Positions 21,870 to 33,449 of a DNA stretch of 64,000 bases are shown here, one piece after another. A model generated the notes under the pieces. The model saw only the letters and a program-made list of their open reading frames with translations. It was not told where the DNA came from and ran no database searches. Within the stretch, counting starts at the first letter, position 1; each line of letters begins with the position of its first letter. The position numbers and the translations under genes were made by a program. This stretch comes from Erodium maritimum (taxonomy: Eukaryota > Streptophyta > Magnoliopsida > Geraniales > Geraniaceae): NCBI GenBank assembly GCA_963921825.1, contig OY997589.1, forward strand, positions 4,898,001 through 4,962,000, read 5' to 3'.

Positions 21870-23237
21870 AAGAATATTAAATTATATATAAACCTCAAAA
21901 TTTAGCACTAAATAATTTGGCACAATTGAATCAAGTTGCTTCCATATTTGCACTTGCACATAATGCAAAAGAAACATCTTTCTTTGTAAGGTTTTTGGTC
22001 AATGTGACCATTGAAGCTAGACAAGGTATCATGGTAGTTTTGTCCATCATCAAATATGGTGTGAGATTTGGTGTGAAGTGATTGTACCAAAAATATCAAA
22101 TTTAGGATTTAAAAAAATTGGAGAAACCTCGGATCAGTCCGATAATTTGATCTTTTTTCGCACGTAAAGACTGTCCTCACCTTTGTTTTCATGTCCTGAC
22201 AATCCACCTTTTCGATATTATCAGATAAGGACAAAATCTGTAACAGAGCTAACGATAGTAATAGAAAAGTCTAAATTACCCCTAACTATTCTATCACGTC
22301 CTACTAGTAATTTGACTTTTTATTTTATTTTTTGATACATGAATATGAAAAAAATCATATTATTTTTTAATTATCCTTAATTATTTGAAAATATTAATTT
22401 CTTTTCATAATTCTTTACTCATCTTAATTTAAAAAAAATCAGTTTTATTTATTCACATCAATTTTATTTATAAAAATCAATTTTTATTTATAAAAAATTA
22501 ATTTTATTTTATTTCTAAAAATCATTTTTACAAAAAGCATTTTTATTTTTAATCCCAATCTCATTCCCTTTTAAACCTTTTCTTTTCGATATCTTTATTT
22601 ATGTTAAAACATATTAACAAATAAATAAAACCAAAATACAGTGAACATTTTCTTCTTCTTTTTTAATTATCAATCAACCTCAACGATTCATACGTCCTCA
22701 CCCGATGTGGCGGCGGAGGGAACGAGAAGGGAGCAAAGAGGAGCAGCTTTGGGGAAGGGCAGAATCGCCGCTCCATACGTCCTTACCCGATGTGGAGAAC
22801 TCCGGTGAGCTCACGGAGAAGAAGAGAGAAAGGACATGGTTTAGATGAGGGTTAGAGAGTTTCCATAAGAGAGGAAGGGTAAACTTGGTATTTCCAAAAA
22901 AAAACTGGACATGTGAGCAGCACATGTATTTTCCATCCAAAAAAACCGTTAAGTTTAACAGTTTTTGTCGTTTTTTTTTTAAATGGAAAGTGACTTTCTG
23001 TATTGACATAATATCGTGAAAGCTCGACCGTACTTACTTGAAAAACGACCTTTGTCCATCGTACCAAAATAGGGTTACCCCAAAAAAAATTGATTGGGTT
23101 TCTGTGGGCCAGAGATAGCTCTAAAGTGTACCATCTTATATTTATCCGATGTAAGTTTCTCTCATCCGTGGACAGAATAACACCAATTTGCTCCCCTAAC
23201 TAAGCTAAGCCCAATCTTGCAATATTCTACCATTCAC
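21870..23237. other. Intergenic, AT-rich, no gene
   Basis: Nothing coding is recognised. Bases 22320-22560 are simple AT-rich sequence. The phrase 'cgtcctcacccgatgtgg' (about 22692) recurs with one change at about 22778, a local direct repeat. Confidence 0.4.
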
Positions 23238-23560
23238 GGGCCTATCTCATTCTATCTAGATCCAACACTATAAGAAAGACGATCATGGTTCCATGTGTTA
23301 TTTGGGCCTATCTCATTCTATCTAGACCCAACACCGTAAGGAAGACGATAATGGTTCCATTCCATGTTATTGGCCCAGTGTTCTACGAATCCCGGCCATA
23401 CCCCACCTAGACGTCATTTCTTTGTTGGCCAACCCGATTAATCCCCAAAAGACCCTAACCGCCCGACTAGCGCCTAACTATTTTTAGAACCTTGATTGGC
23501 CCGACTAGCGCCTAGCTATTTTTAGAACCTTGATTGGCCCGAATAGGCAAATTCAACGTG
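23238..23560. repeat. Local tandem duplications and MITE remnant
   Basis: Bases 23238-23365 hold two copies of a 66-bp unit starting gggcctatctcattctatct. Bases about 23462-23540 hold two copies of a 38-bp unit (ccgactagcgcctaactatt...). The second lies in a remnant running from 'gttctacgaatccc' to 'tttttagaacc', the same family as 52380-52545. Confidence 0.7.
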
Positions 23561-23720
23561 TGAATCAGCCAAAAAGGTTTTGTTTTGGCGAATTGCTCAC
23601 CTTTGGGTAGAAAGATTCATCGTCCAGCTCAATTCGCCCACCTTGTGGCCACTTGACTCCAGCATTGTGGAGGTCGAGCAAATGGGTCAGGTTCCTCTGG
23701 ACTAATCCCACTCGAAATGC
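23561..23720. mobile_element. PIF/Harbinger-type MITE remnant
   Basis: The phrase 'attcatcgtccagctcaatt' followed by 'cgcccaccttgtggccactt' matches, inverted, the core of the MITE at 34749-35025 and resembles 47579-47786. Ends are eroded. Confidence 0.45.
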
Positions 23721-23915
23721 TAGCATACAGTCATTTCACAGAAGAAACATGTTTCAAAGTGATATGCAGTTTCTATTTACCCAAAAACAATATGATAAGA
23801 ATACCAAAACTGTGAAAATCTTAACACCCATAGCTGTTAATAGATCAACGTAAGCATAAACTACTACGATGCATAGGCAGCTTAGCCAAACAAGACTTAC
23901 AAAATGATGCAAGAT

Positions 23916-25079
23916 TCACTTGCTCTCCAAGTTGCGCAGAATCCAAATTGGCGGCGGCATGTTGTCTTGATCAGGATCCAACTTCTCAATGCTACCATCA
24001 TCCAAGTAGAAGACACCCATGTCCCTCCGAGGCGTGTACAATAGCACATCAGTTTCATCATCAGTGTAGTATATGCAATTCCTCTCACAATCCGGATAAT
24101 CCAAGCTTGACACAGACATCGAATGATTGTCTCCCAAGAACAAAACATCATCACAAATGCCATCAACCTCCACCCACTTAGCACTCTCCTTCTCCAAACT
24201 CAGCTTAGAAACCTTAAAATCAACAGTCATTGGCCTTGCCCCTTTGCAGTCCTTAACCTTGCCTTGTTCTTCGGTTTGAAGAAACCTCTGAACCAGAAAC
24301 AAATCTCCCCCACAAGACGATTCAACCAAATAAGTCTTGTGCTTATCGGATTTCTTCAATCCCCTCTTCCCCTTGCTCTCACCATCCTCAAAGCAACCCC
24401 TCTTCACAACCTCACTCGAAACAAGCTTCTTCTTCCCATCTCCACTGTCTGTAACAACCTCGAAACTCAACAACCCACAAGACATCGCCATCTCGGAAGC
24501 ATAAACCTTCCCATTGCGATAAATCACATCAGAGAACAAAAATGTACCATCACTCACACTACAATTAGTGCTAAAAATCCAATCTTTATCGCCCGATTTC
24601 AAGTAAACTAGAGACCTGCACATACCAAAGATCACAACCACCTCGTACTCACCCGGAAACAAATCCGGGTCATCGGACAAAATCACCTTCCTCATGATGA
24701 AATCGAACCAGAAAGGGAACCCAAAAACCTCTTGCTTCCCTAATGGAGGCAGAGCTATAGTGGAGTGACCGGGATTGAAAGGCTTGGAGAGGGTTATTAC
24801 CAAATTCTTGTCGACGGTGGCGACCCATCCGTGAGAGGAGCCGCAACAGAGCCTCCGGTAGGGGAGAGTGTTCTCCGGCGGGTCGGTGACGAGGAGCTGA
24901 GGGAAGCCCTTCTTGGATGCAGAGACCATCCTCTGCTTCTTATGGTCGAGAGCGACGGAGAGCCATGGCTTGCAGACGGCGCTGAAACGGACGTAATCGG
25001 GGAGAGGGACAAGCTTGAGGAGGATTGAGGAGAGTAAGTGTTTGGGAAGACATGCCCAATTCGATTCTGAAGCCGCCAT
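23916..25079 (-). CDS. F-box protein with DUF295 (KIB-type) domain
   Basis: Single-exon gene of 387 residues. The N-terminal F-box lies at about 8-45 (WACLPKHLLSSILLKLV...FSAVCKPWLSVA), the surface that binds SKP1 in an SCF ubiquitin ligase. The rest is a DUF295/KIB1-4 beta-propeller-like region that closes with the family signature (LFLGDNHSMSVS ... NCIYYTDD) at about 311-338. The length and lack of introns fit this large plant family. The substrate is unknown. It lies 1 kb from EPF1 on the same strand but there is no sign of shared control. The start at 25079 (MAASESNWACLPKH) directly precedes the F-box, as is usual. Confidence 0.92.
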   Translation of the reverse strand: MAASESNWACLPKHLLSSILLKLVPLPDYVRFSAVCKPWLSVALDHKKQRMVSASKKGFPQLLVTDPPENTLPYRRLCCGSSHGWVATVDKNLVITLSKPFNPGHSTIALPPLGKQEVFGFPFWFDFIMRKVILSDDPDLFPGEYEVVVIFGMCRSLVYLKSGDKDWIFSTNCSVSDGTFLFSDVIYRNGKVYASEMAMSCGLLSFEVVTDSGDGKKKLVSSEVVKRGCFEDGESKGKRGLKKSDKHKTYLVESSCGGDLFLVQRFLQTEEQGKVKDCKGARPMTVDFKVSKLSLEKESAKWVEVDGICDDVLFLGDNHSMSVSSLDYPDCERNCIYYTDDETDVLLYTPRRDMGVFYLDDGSIEKLDPDQDNMPPPIWILRNLESK

Positions 25080-25324
25080 GGATGGTCACTGCCTGACCTA
25101 GGATTGCTGCGCCCGACAAGGTAATTGGGAGTTTTATGTGTGGATTTGATTTTACGATTTTGCCCTCTTGTATTTGTTTGGTAATGGTTTCAACTTTGAA
25201 TGTACATGAGACGAACTCGTGTGAGTTTAAAGAGGCCGTTGTGTACAATGACTGAGCTTTCTAGTTACAACATCATGACAACATTTATACCATCCAACGA
25301 ATCGTTGTGATTATCATTGACTAA

Positions 25325-25931
25325 GGCTGTGGGAGTTTTCTCTAAGGGCATTGTTGGATTCTCTTATAGTTGAGTCTATGCGTGGCTTTATCTGATAGGG
25401 TGGGTGCTCTCAATCGGCCTCCTCTATCGGAGTTATTGCTGGTGTTGGCCGGTGGTTTGATTCAGGCTCGATTGAGGGGGGTCTGGAGGTGTGGGTGTGT
25501 AGATTCTGACTCTCCGGTGGGGTTACTTTGGGAGTTCATCTGGTAACCATCTATTGGTGGTGGCTGCTATTATTAGAGAGTGATCTGTTTCAGTCATCGT
25601 CTTGGTTCCGTTCTTCATGGTAGGTTCTAGACCTTGTGTTGTGTTTTTCCACTGTTTTTGTTATAGTCTGTTCCCATTTTTGGGTTGTTGAGCTTCCAAT
25701 TGTTGGAAGGCTCATGTCTGGATGCTCTTGTTGTATGTTTGGTTTTGGGTTGCTTTGTATGGTATACTCACAGTTTGCTTTAAGGTGGATTAATCTGGTG
25801 TATTAGACCGATATTGTTTAAAGATGTCATGTTGGTTGACATCCTATAATTGTAAGTTTAGAGTTGAACCTTATCATCTGTTTTCGTTTTGAACATTTTG
25901 GACTATTAATATATATTTACCTTTCAAAAAA
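25325..25931 (+). mobile_element. L1-like 3' end, plus
   Basis: A G/T-rich plus-strand block ending 'atatatttacctttcaaaaa' at 25931, typical of a plant L1 3' UTR. The left end is not resolved and no TSD was found. It lies between the F-box gene and EPF1. Confidence 0.5.
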
Positions 25932-26072
25932 TATAATATTGGAACATATATACTCATCACAATTAAATTCATTGAATAGCCAGCGGAAAAAGAACACAAT
26001 TCTCTAATAATTACATACAAAGGAAGCCATTTAGCAAACTAAAAATCTTTGACAGGACAATTATTTATGACA

Positions 26073-26829
26073 TCACGGAACAGGATAGGACTTGTTCTTA
26101 CACATACACTTGTAAGCCATGGGACATGTCTCCGCCTCCTCCAACGACGCACACACAAAACTCACCATCACCAATCGGCACGGCCTGCACGACCCACAAG
26201 CGTGCGTACAGTCCGGCAACCTCGATCCCGCCACCTGCACCGTATCCGCCCCCTTTCTTATCACCGCCGCATTGTCACCTTTCGTTTTATCATGATTGTT
26301 CTTCGGGTTGTGACGTTCATAATCACGATCTGTTTCATCCGAAGTCACAACATATCATAAGTATAAGACTCTACAATTCCAATATTTAAATTCAAACATT
26401 TTTTTTATCAGCAAAGCAAATTTAAATTAAATCTCTTTTAAGGATAATGAGGAGTTACATGAAGGGAATAGAAGACCAGCCAGCAGGGGAAAAACCAGAA
26501 ACAAGAAACAATACAGCCCAAGAAAATCAACCCTAAGAAGGAACCACTCGTTTCACATAGGAAGCCAACAAAAGAGTCGGAAAAAAGAACACAAACTGCT
26601 TTACGCAGGAAGCCAACAAAGATAAAAACCCAGTTCTAAATACTCAAATATAACAACCATATGCTTCAAGTTAGTTAAATCTGGACTTTTAAATTCATTG
26701 TTTAAATTTAAATAATTATAAGAATATCTTACGTAGATGTGACCGGCTTACGTGCCTCGATGACACTAGACATGGGACGAGAACGACGATCATGATCATG
26801 GCCATCACTATGGAAAAAGAACACTTCAT
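26073..26829 (-). CDS. EPIDERMAL PATTERNING FACTOR 1-like secreted peptide
   Basis: Precursor of the stomatal spacing peptide EPF1, a secreted cysteine-rich ligand of ERECTA-family and TMM receptors that enforces one-cell spacing and asymmetric division. Exon 1 is 26829-26733 and exon 2 is 26329-26073. The join is phase 1 (c|gtaaga ... acag|at), total 117 residues. Residues 1 to about 25 are a signal peptide (MKCSFSIVMAMIMIVVLVPC...). The C-terminal mature region begins near GADTVQVAGSRLPDC and holds eight cysteines (PDC, HAC, GSC, PCR, SFVC, ETCP, YKC, MCK), ending NKSYPVP, as in Arabidopsis EPF1. Other donor and acceptor pairs tried here break the frame. The 403-bp intron contains a retroposon remnant (26398-26650). 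Confidence 0.92.
26398..26650 (-). mobile_element. L1-like 3' remnant in EPF1 intron
   Basis: Starts with a T-run and 'atcagcaaagcaaatttaaa', the same inverted 3' end as at 5291 and 27247. Inside is a duplicated phrase, 'taggaagccaacaaa' and 'caggaagccaacaaa'. Same orientation as EPF1. No TSD was established. Confidence 0.5.
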
Positions 26830-26928
26830 AGTGACAAACCTACAAACTTGTTGGCTTCTTGATATCTTCTTCACCCTCTTGTTTGGATGGCAAGAAAATT
26901 GTGGAGGAAGAAGGAGAGAGGAGCGAGA

Positions 26929-26936
26929 CTATATAG
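26929..26936 (-). promoter_or_regulatory. TATA box of EPF1-like gene
   Basis: On the minus strand, ctatatag lies about 100 bp before the ATG at 26829, followed by a C/T-rich leader. This implies a 5' UTR of about 70 bases. Confidence 0.6.
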
Positions 26937-27246
26937 AGGAGGTGAAGAAAAAAAATATATTGAAGCAAATCACATGAGACAAGAGTGTGTGGGAGAGAGA
27001 TGGAGAAGGTTTGGTGCCACAAAAGAGTCACAGGACTCGACCCTTTCTGGGCTCTGCGGTTCCATGGAAGAAGCAATATTTTACGTGAAGCAATTCACAC
27101 TGAAAAGGGCCATAAATGCAACAAAATAGAAGGGTGTTTTTGTGTGCAAGCTGAGGATTTTGGAGAGCAGCTTGAGAGTTGGTAGTGAGGATCGGATGTG
27201 ACTGCCATTAATGAGTGTTTCTCGAGGTCATTCATTGTCTGTACTT

Positions 27247-27510
27247 TTTTTTCACTAAAACAAATTTAAATTAAACATCTCTCAAAAGAAGAGGAATACA
27301 ACAAAAAAAAACTTAGAAACAGACTCCTCCACAATACACAAACAACTATCGTCAGAAGAATACAACACTCGAAGAAAACAACAACCAACGAAAACCTAAA
27401 ACCACACCGTTTCACGTAGGAAACCACCAAGAAGACGGACACCAAAATACAATTAAGACAGGGTTTAATACCCAAATTTATCAACCATAAAACGCTAAGA
27501 GAAAAAAAGA
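27247..27510 (-). mobile_element. L1-like 3' remnant, minus
   Basis: T-run followed by 'cactaaaacaaatttaaatt', then an A-rich plus strand with 'ccgtttcacgtaggaaacc', matching the remnant in the EPF1 intron. Right end uncertain. Confidence 0.5.
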
Positions 27511-29318
27511 TCTATCAATATTCAGATTTAACTAACATGAAACACAGAGGGAATGGACTTTCAGCAGCAAAACTCGAACTCAGTCCAACCAACACCTATA
27601 AGTGTCCCGAAGAGGGAGGACCGGTATTTCTACCGAGTTCGAACTAAGACATCCAAACAGACAACAGTAAGACATCACTTTCGAGATTCGAAATTAAAAC
27701 TCGAGTTGAGCGTTTCGAGCCAGCTAAATTCAAAGTCACCGAGTTATTGCTATAACTTCTATGGACCACTTCCATGGCATCAAAAGTGAAGTGCATGATG
27801 AGGAATAGGGAGGGGAGGGTACATAGTTTCCACATATGTTGAAACCCAACAAGACTTGACTGTCTAAATAATTGCATTATTTTGCTTTATATGGATAGGT
27901 TACTGTTGTTTTCTGGCTTGATTAACCTAAACACTATTCTATTCTCATGCAATGATAGCTATGGATCTGCATGAACAGTGCACATTTTTATGTGTGACAT
28001 TTTATAATGTGCCATTTAAAAAGTTGTCATAAACATTATGTGGATGATAGTGGACGAATATGGAACGAGTTTTGTACTCCCGATCTCACGCGGATCTTCA
28101 GCCATGTGTCCTAAACTTATCTTGTCCCACAAAAGACAAGAAACGTGAATCTCCTACGCTTTAGTATAAAGATCATACCATTGGAAAATGTTGAATTTGG
28201 GGGTGTTGAGTTGAGTTTTGTAATGGGATTCTAAGCTTAGGGGATGTTGAGATTTTGATGTGAAATTTGGTTTATTGTAGTGCATCTTTACTTTGTTTTC
28301 ATTGATCAATGTATTATATATTTATACAAAGATCATAAGTCTAGAAAGAGAATTGCAAAATTTGTTTAATGACTACAATATTTGTGAATATGAAAATAAA
28401 TCAATTACATATCTAAAATCTTGTGATTTAAAGCAAGGTTGATCTCATCACAATATTTCCGTCAAAACGAATATTAGTGATGTCCAACTTACAAAAAAAA
28501 CTCATAAAAATGGTCTGATAGGTGCTCGTATGAGAGGTTCACCATTATCCACACCATATTGTCCTCAACATTAAGAAGGACCAAACACTGGAGAGGTTGG
28601 TCCAACGCAATCCTGACCTGGATTCGAATGTAGTCGTCCAGTTTCTTTCGTTGGCATCCTTATCCACTCTAAGACAGATACTGAGTTGGTTGTTGACTCG
28701 GGTTGCCACCCTCCTATTCGTGGACCTTAACGGTGGGTTTATGGCCCGAACCCATACCGAGGTAGGTGTGAACCAGAGGTCCCTCAGTCACATACAAGCA
28801 GACAGTTGTACCAGGGACGACAAGGACTTTCTAAACGACCATGGCTTTGCCTTTAGCGCGCCTTGTCCCCCGCCAACAGGACGAAAAACCCCAAGACGTC
28901 ATTGCCCAATGGCCATACCACTAGATTTGGTGTCCGTCATAGGTCTTCCATCACGTCCGTCAGCACGAGCTAATTGTAAGGACACATGGAGAGTAAAAAA
29001 CTAGTTATCGCAAAGGCAACACGGAATTCGTGACCGTCCATTTCCTCCAATGGAACCTCCACCTCCTTCAGGGACATTTCCCACATAACGTCATCCTATC
29101 TTTCCATCCTTAACTTGACCGTCATGTCCAGCTCACATTACACTCGTACTACTATTTTCTATGAAGAATACTCAGTCGTGATTGTCATCGCCCCCTCCCT
29201 TCCTTCAAGGAAACCCGAACGTTCTTTCTGTAGAGAAGAGAGACGAGCATTATATCTTCTAACTATCTTATTCTACCATGGTATATGGATTCGGACCTAT
29301 ATATCCACTAGAAATTCA
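27511..29318. other. Intergenic, no gene recognised
   Basis: No domain found in any frame. Bases about 28570-29300 are GC-richer with long broken frames (for example 28597-29004 +) that may be an old transposon. I cannot assign a family. Confidence 0.35.
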
Positions 29319-29630
29319 TTGAGTAATGTAGTTCCACTTGGGTTAGCTTGATAGGGAAGAGCTCTTCACGGTTAAAGTCTATGTATCCTTTTGGTTAAGC
29401 TTAAGCTTTTGGTTGGAATAGGTTTTAACATGTTATTAGAGTCGGGTTTGGGCCCGTGTTAACGAACTTCTCTTCGATGTCCGAATGTGTTATACACGAG
29501 AGCCGCACGCGAGGGAAGTGTTAAAATATGCGTCCCACATCAAATGTGTATAGATGAATTGATCTCTTGATAAACATGTTGACCCTTCCGTCTATCCGTT
29601 TAAGCTTTTGTGTTTGAATAGACTCTAACA
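29319..29630 (+). mobile_element. Second-type TRIM element
   Basis: Two terminal-repeat-like blocks end alike: '...ttaagcttttggttggaata' then 'ggttttaaca' at 29430, and '...ttaagcttttgtgtttgaat' then 'agactctaaca' at 29630. The right block starts tgttaaaatatgcgtccc at 29519. After the left block comes tgttattagag, a decayed match to the Met-tRNA primer-binding site. No coding capacity; old. The left boundary is approximate. It lies upstream of the small gene at 30095. Confidence 0.55.
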
Positions 29631-29981
29631 AATCATGTTAGAGAAGGATTTCGCCATAATTTCTCTCTAATAGATAAAAGAGTAATACATATTGGTTCCT
29701 TAAGATTCACAATGAAAACTTAATGATTTGTTTTTATGAAATAGATTGACTAGAAATCGGATACTAAATATCGGTCTGCTCACCTTTCCATTTAGTTCCC
29801 AATTGAAGTCGTGCACGTTATCACACGGAAAGAGGGAAAGCTCTCGGTAATTAAGTCCGGTTGACTTGGATCTGACTCTTCCCTACTATTACTAACGTCT
29901 ACGCCTCACGTGCGCCCGCCAAAAACGAACACGTAATCGTAAACAAAACAATCGAAAAGGACTAATTGATCAAGTTTCATA

Positions 29982-29991
29982 CTATATAAAT
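29982..29991 (+). promoter_or_regulatory. TATA box of small gene
   Basis: ctatataaat about 105 bp before the ATG at 30095, giving an expected leader of about 75-80 bases. Confidence 0.5.
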
Positions 29992-30094
29992 AAAAATGAT
30001 ACTACTAGTATTAAAAAAACAAAATTAGATCTTCCTTATAAGACTTGTGATAAACAAGTATCATTCCATCACCGAGAACCTCCATCCACCGGCC

Positions 30095-30418
30095 ATGAAT
30101 GCCTCCACTCTCAACGGAAGGTTCGCATACGAGCCGTTGGATCACGGTGGCGCCACCGCCGACGCGAGAGGCGGTCGGAGTTGGAGGACCCTTTCGAAGC
30201 GAAGAGGAGAAGTGAGGACGAGACAGAGACAGATTTTTCTCAAGAGCTACACTTTACTGTCGGCTAAGGAGGCTTCGGAGCAGTCGAGGACGGAGAAGTT
30301 GAGGAAGGTGGCTGTTAAGGTTAGGACAGTCGCGGTGTCTGTGGTGGGTTCTTTTAGATCTTGCAACTCTCCGTCAGCTATTTGCGCTTCGTCTCCGGCT
30401 CGGAAGATCGGTTGTTAA
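30095..30418 (+). CDS. Small basic protein, function unknown
   Basis: Intronless frame of 107 residues starting MNASTLNGRFAYEPLDHGG. The ATG at 30095 is chosen because an upstream frame extension (to 30047) has no ATG. The protein is basic and Arg/Lys/Ser-rich: a Gly/Ala segment (about 16-30), a basic stretch RTLSKRRGEVRTRQRQ, then IFLKSYTLLSAKEASEQ and a Lys/Val-rich helix candidate KLRKVAVKVRTVAVSVVG. There is no signal peptide or clear membrane segment. The layout recalls small plant proteins of unknown role with an 'FLKSY' motif, but I do not recognise the family. A TATA box at the right distance and an unbroken frame favour a real gene. Confidence 0.6.
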   Translation: MNASTLNGRFAYEPLDHGGATADARGGRSWRTLSKRRGEVRTRQRQIFLKSYTLLSAKEASEQSRTEKLRKVAVKVRTVAVSVVGSFRSCNSPSAICASSPARKIGC

Positions 30419-30564
30419 TTTTCTTTTTTGATTATTTAGTTAATAAACTTCACGGTATGTGTAATGTGGACTTGTTGTCTCGATCGCGATTCTAACTAGT
30501 GTTTTTAATATGTAAGTTCTGAGGTATGAAATTATACTTTGACTAATGTCTTCTTCTGATTTAA

Positions 30565-30729
30565 GAGCATTTCTAACAATAGATTGTTAGTGTTGATGAT
30601 TACTTCCCCGGTTATACGAATTGTAAGAGAGCGAAGGGTTGACTTAACGTTTGTAAAATACCAGCGAATCGTCGGCGTTTTCTCACCGCCAGCAAAAAAA
30701 CGACTCACCATCTAACATTGGACATGCTC
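30565..30729. mobile_element. PIF/Harbinger-type (Tourist-like) MITE
   Basis: A 165-bp element with ends gagcatttctaacaatag and 'aacattggacatgctc' (inverse), flanked by TAA trinucleotides (30562-30564 and 30730-30732), the TSD type of this superfamily. It sits in the 3' flank of the small gene. Confidence 0.75.
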
Positions 30730-30797
30730 TAAGAATTGAGATTTATAATGTGTAGATCGATTTCAATTCATGATTGTAGTTATTTCTTGTGTTTTTT

Positions 30798-30916
30798 GTT
30801 TTGATTTGTGGCACTTTCTTCATTGGAGATAAATATGTCATTTTCTTGCAAGGTTACTATTCCATGAAGAAAATGACATATTTATCTCCAATGAAGAAAG
30901 TGCCACAAATCAAAAC
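30798..30916. ncRNA. Perfect hairpin, candidate small-RNA precursor
   Basis: Two exactly complementary 50-bp arms (30798-30847 and 30867-30916) around a 19-base loop. The left arm contains 'ggcactttcttcattggaga' and the right arm its inverse. There is no bulge or mismatch. The arms are not GC-rich and are not part of any MITE recognised here. It lies about 380 bp after the small gene at 30095. It could be a young MIRNA/siRNA locus, a recent foldback duplication, or a sequencing or assembly artefact. Transcription is not shown, so the RNA assignment is tentative; the inverted repeat itself is certain. Confidence 0.35.
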
Positions 30917-33449
30917 GTCTCTCACCTAACTTTTCAGGTGGACAAAGACGATTGAGCTGGTGAGTTTAGTAAGCAAAGTGTTCCTTGTGAATGGTACTCA
31001 CTAATAGAGTGATGATGCGAACGGATCACATTCAGTGTTCGAATTTTAATGTCATATTTTAGAAGACAAAAAAAGTGTAAAGCGAACGTGTGAGAAAGAC
31101 ATAAGATCAAAATGTAAAGAGATAAGGGCGGAGAGGAAAGTATACTCGGATTATAAAAACTAAAAACAAGTTCATTATAAGACAATAAAAAATCAGGTAA
31201 AACCGGAAACCAAATTGTAACAAAACGTTTCAAAAACCTAAAGCCAAATTATCAATTCTTGATAACCGATCTTTTAGTTCAAGTCAAAAATAAGCTTCGG
31301 GTAAAGTTATTTCAACCCTGTCCATCTTTAATCTCAAGAATAACACCCTAACTCTCAAATAGAAATCGAGGCCAACCAATGAATTTAGACTCATTCAACA
31401 CTAGTTAAATGTTTTTATATTGCAAGATATTGATCCCATCCAAAAATATAAATCCAATTGACGATGGAGACTTTCAAATATATATTGAATCTACCAAATT
31501 CACATCCACACATAAGCTGTGCCAACACAAGAACCAAGAGAACAAATCTTGTTAATATGATTATTCATGGGATAATTTTTAGAAAATAATAGCATATGTG
31601 TCCACATTTAAGACACTATCCATAGGCATCCTACTCAACAATATCCACAAATGACTTTTCTCTTGGAATGACCCTCTTGTAGTTAGGGTTTGGGTTTGGC
31701 TCAAAATCATTCTAAGAGCATCCACAACGATATAGACTGAATCATTTGATATGGGATTAATTTCGCTGATCTTTTTTTTAAAAAATTTTGGGTCTATTAA
31801 ATTTGGGTGTCACACTAGTATGAGACCGAACCGTTTCAAATAACTATTGGACATGCAACGTGGTGAATCGACATTGGATGTCATGGACCCGACAATCGGT
31901 ATAATAGATTCAACGCCCAATAAGACCCTGATTAGACGCGTATTAGACTGATTCATTGTTTTTGAGATTGATATTAGATGCGGATTAGACCCTTTATAGG
32001 TGCTACAACCATGCAAAAGTAGTTGAATCTCATAGGAAAAAAATGAATGGCATTAATCAAACAAACCATGACTCATCCATACTAAGAACCTAATCAGATC
32101 CGTATCTAGTTGGCTTGTCCAATTAGCCATGACATGTCAACACCACATCTACACATGACATATCCAAAACTTGCCATCTTCAAGGGTTTTGGTTTTGGTT
32201 TATCCTAGCTAGAAGTCTTGATAAGGAAATGGGAGGTTCACTGATCTGTAACATCATTTTCAAAGAGCATAACTCAAGAGTAAAACGTGGAATGCCAAAA
32301 TGTACAAGGAATGCAACAAGAAGCTAATACACTTCTCTCAGGCATATCGACAAACACTTGGCGTGCATGATCGTTGATAACTTTACTTGATGATAAACAA
32401 ATGTAGAGTGGTTGTTGGGACATAGTGAACTAATGATTACACATGTGCCCAAGAAAGAGGTATGAGTTAGATTCATGAGAGACTCCAGGTGTTACCTTTG
32501 TCTCCCCAGTCAGCATCACTAGCATGCCAAGGCCCATAAGTTGGTGACCAGAACATGCCCAAAACATTAGATGATGACAATTGGTCTGATGAGTCAATCC
32601 GATGGTCTGCGAATTCTCTAACTTTCTTTAAGTTAGATGTTCGAACTTCAATGGATACATCTGCTTTGTACCGATTTGAGAACAAATGAGTAAATGTTCT
32701 CATGTTAATGTCTACTTGGATTACCCTGGTGGTCAAAAAACTACTTCTACTCTTTGTGATCAGAGGTTCGAACCCTAGTGATACATCTGATTGGTAAGTC
32801 CAAAATGATGTCTTTTTCACTATTTGTGACTCAATTCAAAGAACCCATTTAGGCCATTGTTAGGTTGCTAACATTTCATAGGCCCATTTGCACTTTCTTT
32901 GATTCAACCCATAAGGTCTTGGCACCTGCAATGAGCTCAAGGACACTTGATTTAATCTTGTCTCTCAACAATTGATATCCACCCTTTATATTGTTCTCTC
33001 TAAGCCTATTTAGATTCTTATGCTCAACTATCTTTGTTCCCACTTATCTCAAGGAATAAATAGAGCATCCCTCCAAAACCATAAAGATTAGCATAACCCT
33101 TAAGCCATTACAAACAAAAGAAATAAGAATCAAAAGATTAGGACAAGTAGTGGTCTCTTGTTGTTTCTTTTTGGACAAGACCCACAACAATTCTCAATCA
33201 CATTACTAAATGGACCATGTTAATTAATATGTTTTGACACATAGACCCTTCAATTTTTTGATCTTCAAGTTATTGGTAAGTAGTGGGGCAGTTTTTGAAG
33301 CAACAAGTAAAATCAGAACCGTCTCTTGCCACTCTTTTTTCAAACCCACTTCTCAGTAATATTAACCCAACTGTCTTCTTCTTCTTCTCTACCTTTAACT
33401 ACCCTTTTGTACCTCCAAAACCATTTCTCTCTGTCACTCTGTTTCAGTC
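30917..33449. other. Intergenic with SINE-like traces
   Basis: No gene is seen. Bases about 32560-32800 contain two tRNA-like B boxes (tgttcgaact near 32638 and ggttcgaacc at 32765-32774), each followed by 'gatacatctg', suggesting two decayed SINE units of the family at 33845-34055. The rest is ordinary AT-rich sequence. Confidence 0.4.

Noticed and set aside
32765-32774. B-box motif ggttcgaacc, possible tRNA gene
   Set aside because: No cloverleaf can be built around it. It fits a decayed SINE.
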